A stretch of 64,000 nucleotides of DNA from Phaeovulum vinaykumarii (GTDB taxonomy: Bacteria > Pseudomonadota > Alphaproteobacteria > Rhodobacterales > Rhodobacteraceae), in contig NZ_FTOM01000006.1 in the NCBI RefSeq assembly GCF_900156695.1, positions 119,191-183,190 of the forward strand, read 5' to 3'. A program made the translations under genes and the position numbers. The notes below the pieces were generated by a model. The model was not told where the DNA came from and ran no database searches. It was given only the letters and a program-made list of their open reading frames with translations. Shown here piece after piece: positions 57,829-64,000 of this stretch; positions within the stretch are counted from its first letter, which is position 1, and the number at the start of each line of letters is the position of its first letter.

Positions 57829-59148
57829 TTAGCGGAACAGCGAAAGGATGTTCTGCGGCGCCTGGTTGGCGATCGACAGAGCCTGGATGCCCAGCTGCTG
57901 CTGGGTTTGCAGGGCCTGAAGACGGGCCGAGGCTTCTTCCATGTCGGCGTCAACCAGCGAGCTGATGCCGTTTTTCAGCGAGTCGGTCAGCGAGTCGACG
58001 AAGTTCTTTTGGGTTTCGATACGACCGGCAACCGAACCGAAGGCCGCGGACGCTTCGGTCGAGGTGGCGATCAGGCCTTCGATCGCGCCCAGAGCAGCGG
58101 CGGCACCGCCATCGGAGGTCACGTCGATCTCCTTGAGCAGGCTCATGCCGCCACCCACGGTCCCGAAGGTCGAGGTGGTCACATCACCCGCCGCCGCAGC
58201 GGCCATTGCGCCGGAACCCAGCGATTTCACCGAGATCGCAGCGCCGCTGACCGTCACCGAGAAGCTGTCCGACAGCTCTTGTTCGGCCAGGCGGAAGTTG
58301 ATCACGTCGGCCAGACCCTTGGCCACGTCGGCCGCAGTGTCACCGTCCTTGGCGACGTAGAGCGCGGCTTTCTTCGTCGCGTCGGTCAGCGACGCGAAGG
58401 GCGTGCCGGTGACGGCGGCGTCGAACTTCGTCATGTCGAAGCTGAAGCCGTCGCCCGCCATGATGGCCTTGGTCCGACCCGAAGTGGTGGTTTCGCCCAC
58501 GACCGTGTAGGTGGCCGCAGCCGCGCCGTTCGCCGTTGCCGTGCCCGCCGCGGTGAACGCGGCAGCCGCCAGAGCCGCGCCGGAACCCGCTTTCGCGGTT
58601 TGGGTGCCAAGGTCTTGCTTCTCGACGGTGATATTGGACGCCGCAACGCCCGAGGACGAACGATCGAGCGACGACAGCACGTCGATCTGGCTCGAGCCGT
58701 CGACAATGCCCGCGGTGGTGTAGGCCGAGGTCGACTCGGTGTTGTCGAGAAGGTTCAGCCCGTTGAACTGGGCCGCGCCCACGACGGCCGAGATCTGATC
58801 CGTCAGGGCAGTGATGTCCTTTTGGATCGTGTCGCGGTCGACGTTCGCCTCCTGCGCGGAGACGATCTTTTCCTTCATTTTGTTCAGAAGGTCGGTGACG
58901 GTCTCCGAAGCGCTCGACGCAACGGCAACGGTCGATTCGCCCAGCGACAGCGAGCTCGAGATGGCCTCGAAGCCCGTCACATCCGATTCCATGACCTTGG
59001 AGATCGCCCAGACAGCGGCGTTGTCCTTGGCCGTCGCGACCGATTTACCGGTCGAGATGTCGTTCTGGGTTTTCGAGAGGTTGGAGTTGATGCCTTTGAG
59101 GGTTTGCAGCGCGACCATCGCGCCGGAGTTCGTCAGAATGCTCGACAT
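57829..59148 (-). CDS. fliC: Flagellin
   Basis: 439-residue filament subunit. The conserved N-terminal D0/D1 (about 1-140; ILTNSGAMVALQTLKGINSNL, NLSKTQNDISTGKSVATAKDNAAVWAISK) and C-terminal D1/D0 (about 350-439; VDSLTDSLKNGISSLVDADMEEASARLQALQTQQQLGIQALSIANQAPQ, ending LSLFR) bracket a variable Ala/Thr-rich D2-D3 region of about 200 residues. ATG at 59148. Codons are the usual GC-rich set. The 5' leader and promoter lie in the 358-bp gap 59149-59506, together with a 7-bp hairpin and the terminator of the neighbouring operon; no other gene is supported there. Confidence 0.95.
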   Translation of the reverse strand: MSSILTNSGAMVALQTLKGINSNLSKTQNDISTGKSVATAKDNAAVWAISKVMESDVTGFEAISSSLSLGESTVAVASSASETVTDLLNKMKEKIVSAQEANVDRDTIQKDITALTDQISAVVGAAQFNGLNLLDNTESTSAYTTAGIVDGSSQIDVLSSLDRSSSGVAASNITVEKQDLGTQTAKAGSGAALAAAAFTAAGTATANGAAAATYTVVGETTTSGRTKAIMAGDGFSFDMTKFDAAVTGTPFASLTDATKKAALYVAKDGDTAADVAKGLADVINFRLAEQELSDSFSVTVSGAAISVKSLGSGAMAAAAAGDVTTSTFGTVGGGMSLLKEIDVTSDGGAAAALGAIEGLIATSTEASAAFGSVAGRIETQKNFVDSLTDSLKNGISSLVDADMEEASARLQALQTQQQLGIQALSIANQAPQNILSLFR

Positions 59149-59325
59149 ATCGAGTCCTTCATCGTTCGGCGCTTTGCGCCGGGTTTCACAAGCCGCCGTG
59201 TTGGCAGCGCTCGTGGCGTTCTGACCCATGCGACGCGAGGTTGTGAGCAGCGCCCGACCCCGTGTCGCGCCATCCCGTGAGATGCCCAGCCAAGGTGCCC
59301 CCGAAGCCCTAACAAGTCGCTAATA

Positions 59326-59346
59326 TCCACGGGCCCAGACCGTGGA
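59326..59346 (-). promoter_or_regulatory. Stem-loop in the fliC upstream or leader region
   Basis: TCCACGG (59326-59332) and CCGTGGA (59340-59346) are exact complements around a 7-nt loop, 178 bp before the fliC ATG. It is followed by an AT-rich stretch (59347-59390) that probably holds the promoter. If transcribed, it is a candidate FlbT or FlaF target. Confidence 0.35.
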
Positions 59347-59438
59347 AATCACGGTTAATACAGACAATTTTCGCATCATGGTTTACGTCGGTGCGCGCCG
59401 GATCGGGCTGCGCTTGGCCGGTGTTTGAGATGTGAAAA

Positions 59439-59467
59439 CCCCCGGAACGGAAAGCCGTTCCGGGGGG
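59439..59467 (-). terminator. Terminator of the FlgJ-like/FlgN-like operon
   Basis: CCCCCGGAACGG (59439-59450) pairs with CCGTTCCGGGGG (59455-59466) around AAAG. On the minus strand the stem is followed by TTTT (AAAA at 59435-59438). It follows the stop of the FlgN-like gene at 59507 by about 40 bp. Confidence 0.8.
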
Positions 59468-59506
59468 TGATCACTGACAAAGCCGCAGGGGCGTGTGTGG
59501 GGGGGG

Positions 59507-59848
59507 TCAGGCGCGCCGCTCGAGGCTGGCGGCATCGGCGCCGATCTTGCGTGCGCGTCCGCGCGAATCGTAACTTTCGATGCCCTTGCCGGCATTGCGG
59601 ATCATCTCGAGCCGGCGCTGGGCCGCGCGCAGGCCACGCAATGCCGCGCCCAGCAGGCGCTGATTCTCTTCGAAGCGCGGACGCAGGCGCTGCACCTCGG
59701 CGGCTTGCGCCGGGCCGATCGCGGCGACCAGCTCTTCCTTGCGGCGCACGATTTCGGCCACGTCGCCAAGCCGCGCGTGACGAATCGCGTGGCGTTCCAG
59801 GTCCAGAACCTCTTCGAGATCCGCGATCAGATCGGTCGTATCAGACAT
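59507..59848 (-). CDS. FlgN-like flagellar chaperone
   Basis: 113-residue, nearly all-helical protein with a long charged coiled coil (about 1-80) and a C-terminal IESYDSRGRARKI resembling the YD-x-x-G tail of FlgN. FlgN holds hook-junction proteins FlgK and FlgL before export. The identification rests on size, structure, that tail and the flagellar context, since FlgN sequences diverge strongly. The gene begins within the last 8 bp of the FlgJ-like gene, so the two are coupled. Confidence 0.7.
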   Translation of the reverse strand: MSDTTDLIADLEEVLDLERHAIRHARLGDVAEIVRRKEELVAAIGPAQAAEVQRLRPRFEENQRLLGAALRGLRAAQRRLEMIRNAGKGIESYDSRGRARKIGADAASLERRA

Positions 59849-60155
59849 CTTCCATCCTTTTCACCATGGCCTGGAACAAGGATTCCGCCAGACCGATTCC
59901 GCCCGCCTTCGCCATTGCATGCGCATGTTCATTGCGCAGGAAGGACGAGAATTGTTCTTCGCCGATGCCGCCGCCAAAGGCTTCGCGCGCCTCTCCGAAG
60001 CCGGCTTCCTTCAGCATTTCCGACAGGAAGGAGGCTTCAAGTTCCACCGCCGCCTTGCGCAGCGCCTCCATCTTGTCCGAGGTCTTCGCGCCGGCCTGTG
60101 CAAGGCTGCCGGCGGGCGGGGCCGTTGATGGCGCCAGAGTGATCGGATCTGCCAT
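59841..60155 (-). CDS. FlgJ-like rod-binding protein
   Basis: 104 residues corresponding to the rod-binding (Rod_binding, FlgJ N-terminal) domain only: KMEALRKAAVELEASFLSEMLKEAGFG, then EQFSSFLRNEHAHAMAKAGGIGLAESLFQAMVKRM. The muramidase half of enterobacterial FlgJ is absent, as usual in alphaproteobacteria, where a separate enzyme opens the peptidoglycan. Leads a two-gene minus-strand unit with the FlgN-like gene and diverges from fliK. Confidence 0.88.
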   Translation of the reverse strand: MADPITLAPSTAPPAGSLAQAGAKTSDKMEALRKAAVELEASFLSEMLKEAGFGEAREAFGGGIGEEQFSSFLRNEHAHAMAKAGGIGLAESLFQAMVKRMEDV

Positions 60156-60268
60156 TGGGTTCTCCCTTGGCGTGCAAATTTTCCCGAATATGAGGGGGGG
60201 CGGGTAAAGAACTGGTAACCTCGACGCGACATCCTGCCCAAGAACACCGGCAGAACGTCGAGAGGAAA

Positions 60269-62647
60269 ATGATTCCGTTGGCCCTTGTAGAAGTCGTGTC
60301 CGTCAAGCCGCGCGCTGCGCTGGCAGAGGGTGGTGTGTCCGGTTCCGAAGGGACGTCGGACGGAGGCGGTTTTGCGCGGATGTTTGACGCCGACGAGGCG
60401 GCGACCGCGCGTGACGCAAAGGCGCGCAGCGCGCCGGACCGGACCGATGCGGCGGGGGATCGGGCAGCCGCGGGCGCGACCGAACCCACCCGTCCCGCAG
60501 CGCGGGGCGCGGCGTCGGCGGATGCGGCGGCAAGCGACACGATGGCTGGCGATGGGGTGTCCGGCGAAAGCGCCGATTCCGAGGATTCCGAAAGTGCCGA
60601 AGTCGGCCCGCGCGCTTCGTCCGGGGATGTGGCGCCGGAGACGGTGCCCAACGCGGCCCTTCTCGCCCCGGCATCTGCCGAATCGGCGCGCGCCGTGACC
60701 GGCAAGGCGGATCTGGCCGTTGAAAAGGCACAGGTTTCGGCCGCGGGCGCTGCTGCGGTGGTGGCCAGCGGTGCGGGTAAGGCCGCGGTGTCCGCTGGGC
60801 CGGGTGCTCCGCCGAAAACCGCCGCACAGGCCGCGCCCGTGTCGCCGGGTGTCCGCGAAAGTGGCGAAGCGGCCGCGGCGCCCAGGGCGCAGCCCGCACC
60901 GGAGACGGCACAGAGCGCCAAGGACAAGGGCACGCCCGATGGGGCTGGCTCGATCCGTGTTGCCGCGGCATCGGGCGCAGCGTCGATGGGCGCAGCGTCG
61001 GGGACTGTCGTGCCCTCTGCGCGCGAAACGAAGTCGGATGGCGCCGATGCCAAGCTGTCGCCCGGCGCCGTGGCGGCGACTGCGGCGCAGAGCGGAACGC
61101 CTGCGCCCGCCGATGCCGCGGGTGTCGTGCCGCACCGCAGCCCGCTGCGCGCGACCGGCGCGGGGGCATCGACCGAATCATCTGCCGCGCAAGCGGCGGC
61201 GTCTCAGGGTGCAACGACACAGGGCCGCGCGGGTCTGACCGCGGCGGGGGCGATGGCCTCCACGGGGGCGGAACAGCCGGCGCCCGCCACCGGACCGGCC
61301 CTGACCAGTGCGGCGCCGCAGCCCGCGCAGAAGGGCACGGGCTTTGCCGTCGCGGCGGACAGCGCGCCGGAAACACCGCGCGCCTCGTCCGAGGCCGCGA
61401 CGGCGCCGCAGCCCTCTGCTGCGCTGTCGCAAGGCACGCGCGCGACGGCGGGCGCCGCGGTGTCAAGCCAGCCGGGCCCGACCGCCCCCGACGCGATCAC
61501 CGCCGCCACGGGGATGGAGGCGCGCGTTCGCGTCCTGTCCGAGGGGGCGACAAGTGCTGCCGTGACCGGCGCGGCTCCGGCGGAGACTGTGCAGACCGCG
61601 ATACCCGCCGCCGCGCAGGGGGCCGCGCTGATGATCGCCGCCCGCGCAGGCGGTGCCGCGCGCGGCGCCGAGCCGAGCGCCGCTGCCGCCCCCGTTGCCG
61701 ATACGAAGGGTCTGCCGAGCGCCGCCGCCGCTGCGGCGCTGTCGCCGACCCCGGCGGCCGGGACGCCTGCCGAGGCACTGGAACCGGGCGATGCCGTGCC
61801 CGCGGATCCTGCGTCCCTCGATCCGCGCGATTCTGTGGCGCTGAACGCGACGCAGGGCGACAAGCCTGCCGCGCCGCGCGCGCCCGATGCGCCCGCGCCC
61901 GCGCCGCAAACGTCGGCCATGCGCCCCGCGCCGACCCAGGTCCGAACGGTCGAAGCCCCGCAGGCCGCGGCCGCGACGGACAGTGCCGCGCCGTCCGAGA
62001 CCTACCGGGCCGAGGATGCGCCGGCTGCCGTGGACAGCACGCCCAAGGCGGTCGTCGCCGCACAGCAGGCCGCACAATCCGCGGCGACGGCGGCGCCGGT
62101 CGCCACCGCGGTCGAGACCGGCACGCTGGCTGCGGCCAGCGGCGCCGCGCCGCTTGACCTTGATCCTGTCGCGCAGGATCCGGCCCGCGCCCATGCCAGC
62201 ACGTCGCATGCGGCCACCACCGCCTCGGCGCAGGAGGCGCGCGCCGTGGTGCAGCAGGTCTCGGCGGCGATCGCGCGCTTTCCCGATCGCGCGATCGAAC
62301 TGACCCTTTCGCCCGAGGAGCTGGGCCGCGTGCGTCTGGTCATGACCGGCGCCGAGAACGGGATGAATGTCGTCATCCAGGCCGATCGCGCGGATACTCT
62401 GGATCTCATGCGCCGCAACATCGAGATGCTGGCCCGCGATTTCCGCGAGATGGGCTATGATTCGGTGTCCTTCAGCTTTTCTGACCAGGGCACGAATGGC
62501 GGCGCCTGGCAGGGGCAGGGCGACGGCGAGGGGCAGGCCCGCTCCGGCTCGGCAAGCGGTCAGCCGGCGTCGACCCCGGTCGCCGCTGCGTCCGAAACCC
62601 TCCAACCCCGATCGTCGGGCCAATCCGGTCTCGACCTGCGTTTCTAG
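60269..62647 (+). CDS. fliK: Flagellar hook-length control protein FliK
   Basis: 792 residues. The first 650 or so are a low-complexity Ala/Pro/Thr/Gly-rich ruler region with almost no predicted structure. The C-terminal domain (about 665-750; VVQQVSAAIARFPDRAIELTLSPEELGRVRLVMTG and VVIQADRADTLDLMRRNIEMLARDFREMGYDSVSFSF) is the Flg_hook switch domain that flips FlhB specificity from hook to filament. Long for FliK (usually 400-650), but ruler length is free to vary. ATG at 60269 after AGAGG. flgD starts 13 bp downstream. Confidence 0.9.
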   Translation: MIPLALVEVVSVKPRAALAEGGVSGSEGTSDGGGFARMFDADEAATARDAKARSAPDRTDAAGDRAAAGATEPTRPAARGAASADAAASDTMAGDGVSGESADSEDSESAEVGPRASSGDVAPETVPNAALLAPASAESARAVTGKADLAVEKAQVSAAGAAAVVASGAGKAAVSAGPGAPPKTAAQAAPVSPGVRESGEAAAAPRAQPAPETAQSAKDKGTPDGAGSIRVAAASGAASMGAASGTVVPSARETKSDGADAKLSPGAVAATAAQSGTPAPADAAGVVPHRSPLRATGAGASTESSAAQAAASQGATTQGRAGLTAAGAMASTGAEQPAPATGPALTSAAPQPAQKGTGFAVAADSAPETPRASSEAATAPQPSAALSQGTRATAGAAVSSQPGPTAPDAITAATGMEARVRVLSEGATSAAVTGAAPAETVQTAIPAAAQGAALMIAARAGGAARGAEPSAAAAPVADTKGLPSAAAAAALSPTPAAGTPAEALEPGDAVPADPASLDPRDSVALNATQGDKPAAPRAPDAPAPAPQTSAMRPAPTQVRTVEAPQAAAATDSAAPSETYRAEDAPAAVDSTPKAVVAAQQAAQSAATAAPVATAVETGTLAAASGAAPLDLDPVAQDPARAHASTSHAATTASAQEARAVVQQVSAAIARFPDRAIELTLSPEELGRVRLVMTGAENGMNVVIQADRADTLDLMRRNIEMLARDFREMGYDSVSFSFSDQGTNGGAWQGQGDGEGQARSGSASGQPASTPVAAASETLQPRSSGQSGLDLRF

Positions 62648-62660
62648 AAAGGAAAAGCCC

Positions 62661-63323
62661 ATGGTTACGGCCGTTTCCGGCGCGAATGCCACGACGACCA
62701 CCGCAACGAACAGCACCAGCAGTTCGTCCAACGGTATGATCAGTTCTGATTTCGAGACCTTCCTCGTCATGCTGACGGCGCAGCTCGAGAATCAGGATCC
62801 TCTGAACCCTGTCGAAAGCAGCGATTATGCGGTGCAGCTGGCCACCTTCTCGGGGGTCGAGCAGCAGGTGAAGACCAACAATCTTCTCGAAACCCTGTCG
62901 GCGCAGATGGGTCTGGTCGGCGTGGGGCAATATGCCAGTTGGGTGGGCATGGATGCGCGCGCGGCCGCGCCATCCTGGTTCGACGGGTCGAGCCCGATCA
63001 CCCTGTCGCCCAACCCCGTGTCCGGCGCCGATGGCGCGGTTCTGGTGGTCAGCGATGCCGACGGCAATGTCGTCGAGCGGACGGCGATTTCCGCCACGAC
63101 GGATACTCTGGAATGGAACGGGACGGCTACGGATGGCAGCACCTATCCCGAGGGCCTCTATACCTTCCAGCTTGAAAGCTACAGCGGCGACGAGCTGCTC
63201 TCGACCGATGTCGTCGAGACCTATACCCGCATCACCGAGGCACAGGGCAGTGCCAATGGTGCGGTGCTTCTTCTGGAAGGCGGCACCATGATTTCGGTCG
63301 GCGATATCACCGCGCTGCGCTGA
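62661..63323 (+). CDS. flgD: Flagellar hook assembly scaffold FlgD
   Basis: 220-residue cap protein that guides hook subunit assembly. Ser/Thr/Asn-rich N-terminal tail, then the FlgD signature FETFLVMLTAQLENQDPLNPVESSDYAVQLATFSGVEQQVKTNNLL (about residues 30-75). A Fn3/tudor-like C-terminal part holds LVVSDADGNVVE and YPEGLYTFQLESY and ends in a beta strand (GTMISVGDITALR). ATG at 62661 after AAAGGA. Cotranscribed with fliK. Confidence 0.95.
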   Translation: MVTAVSGANATTTTATNSTSSSSNGMISSDFETFLVMLTAQLENQDPLNPVESSDYAVQLATFSGVEQQVKTNNLLETLSAQMGLVGVGQYASWVGMDARAAAPSWFDGSSPITLSPNPVSGADGAVLVVSDADGNVVERTAISATTDTLEWNGTATDGSTYPEGLYTFQLESYSGDELLSTDVVETYTRITEAQGSANGAVLLLEGGTMISVGDITALR

Positions 63324-63473
63324 ACGCGGCCGGCGGCACTGCGTCGGGATATCCCGCGGGTGCCGGCCGCAGCGGCGGCGAAGATCAGACCAACACGCGG
63401 CGCCCCCTCGACAACGGGGAGGGCGGGCTCACGCATATGTGCTCCCGGCCGGGGTTGCGCGCACTCTGCGCCA

Positions 63474-64000
63474 TGCCCCGTCAGATGGTGGAGGGAAGCC
63501 GCGATCCGGCGCGACATGAACGGCGCGATGGCGGCCGAGCTGGATCGGGCGATCTTCCTCGGGACCGGCGCGGACGGGCAACCGCTGGGCGTCATCACCG
63601 GGGCGGCGACCTATGGCATCCCCACGACTGCCGTTGATGCTGCGGCGTCCTGGGCGACCTATCGCGGCGCCGTGGTGCGGTTCATGACCCGCAATGCCGC
63701 CTCGACCCCGGCCGATGTGCGCGCGCTGATCCGGCCCGAGGTCTGGGACTACATGGAAGACCAGCTGACCGCGACGGCCGCGCCGAAATTCGAGTTTGAC
63801 CGGATGGCCGAGAAGATGGACGGCATCGCCATGTCCTCGACCGCGCTTGCGGCGCCGACCGGCACGCCCGCGGCCTGTTCGTCGCTTCTGACCACCTCGG
63901 CGGGGGGCGTGGCGCCGGTCTTCGTGGGCATGTGGGGCGCGGTGGACCTGATCCGCGACCCGTTCACCGATGCGGCCTCGGGCGGGCTGCGGCTGACCGC
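63474..64000 (+). pseudogene. HK97-type phage major capsid protein fragment, frameshifted and cut by the window edge
   Basis: From the ATG at 63516 the frame is open to the window edge and reads as the C-terminal half of an HK97-fold capsid protein: EAAIRRDMNGAMAAELDRAI, FLGTGADGQPLGVITGA, ADVRALIRPEVWDYME, SLLTTSAGGVAPVFVGMWGA. Upstream, PRQMVEGS, which resembles the ISRQ strand before this helix, lies in another frame (63474-63500). A shift near 63490-63497 therefore breaks the gene, and the N-terminal half is missing. 63324-63473 holds nothing recognisable. This is a decayed prophage piece beside flgD; whether more prophage follows cannot be seen. Confidence 0.72.

Overview
The window is high-GC, densely packed alphaproteobacterial chromosome. 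The gene order (rho-mnmE-mnmG-rsmG-parA-parB, flaF-flbT-fliC, pst-pho, purL as a single ~720-residue protein), TTAA-N7-TTAAC boxes and protein features such as the FlbT/FlaF pair point to Rhodobacterales (Rhodobacteraceae). The species cannot be named from the sequence alone.

Layout. 1-3290 is the end of a phosphate uptake and signalling operon (pstA partial, pstB, phoU, phoB). 3326-10587 holds a sugar kinase and malic enzyme pair, mutS, an Ala-rich unknown protein and the hrcA-grpE operon. 11773-14639 is rph-rdgB-RidA-like-hemW. 14636-22026 (minus strand) carries parB, parA, rsmG, mnmG, mnmE, rho and hemJ with three parS sites. 22027-22417 is an AT-rich gap with a cluster of DnaA boxes, read here as the chromosomal origin. 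22418-25134 (plus strand) is maf-aroE-coaE-dnaQ, so transcription diverges from the origin on both sides.

25165-36300 is accessory. A DctPQM-type TRAP transporter lies divergent from an alginate-like polysaccharide locus: an Alg44-like membrane fusion protein and an Alg8-like polymerase on the plus strand, and an RTX repeat protein and an AlgD-like GDP-mannose dehydrogenase on the minus strand. A PPP-type phosphatase and an ExoY-type sugar transferase follow. Two TTAA-N7-TTAAC (CtrA-like) boxes lie at the algD-like and sugar transferase promoters, and a perfect 11-bp dyad lies in front of the Alg44-like gene. This set is the best candidate for a little-described system in the window.

36302-41926 is a polyamine-type ABC transporter operon with an Asp/Glu/hydantoin-type racemase and a divergent GntR/FCD regulator. 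Its ATPase gene carries a one-base frameshift, and the promoter has three operator-like decamers spaced exactly 12 bp apart. 41923-56147 is mixed housekeeping: purL, tRNA-Pro, an inositol monophosphatase-like gene, pmbA, ahcY, an HD hydrolase, a GT2 enzyme, a NYN-LOTUS protein, a GST and an Lrp regulator. A lower-GC VOC-family gene sits beside the tRNA. 56153-63323 is flagellar (DUF1217 protein, flbT, flaF, fliC, FlgN-like, FlgJ-like rod binding, fliK, flgD). The right edge holds a frameshifted piece of an HK97-type phage capsid gene that runs off the window.
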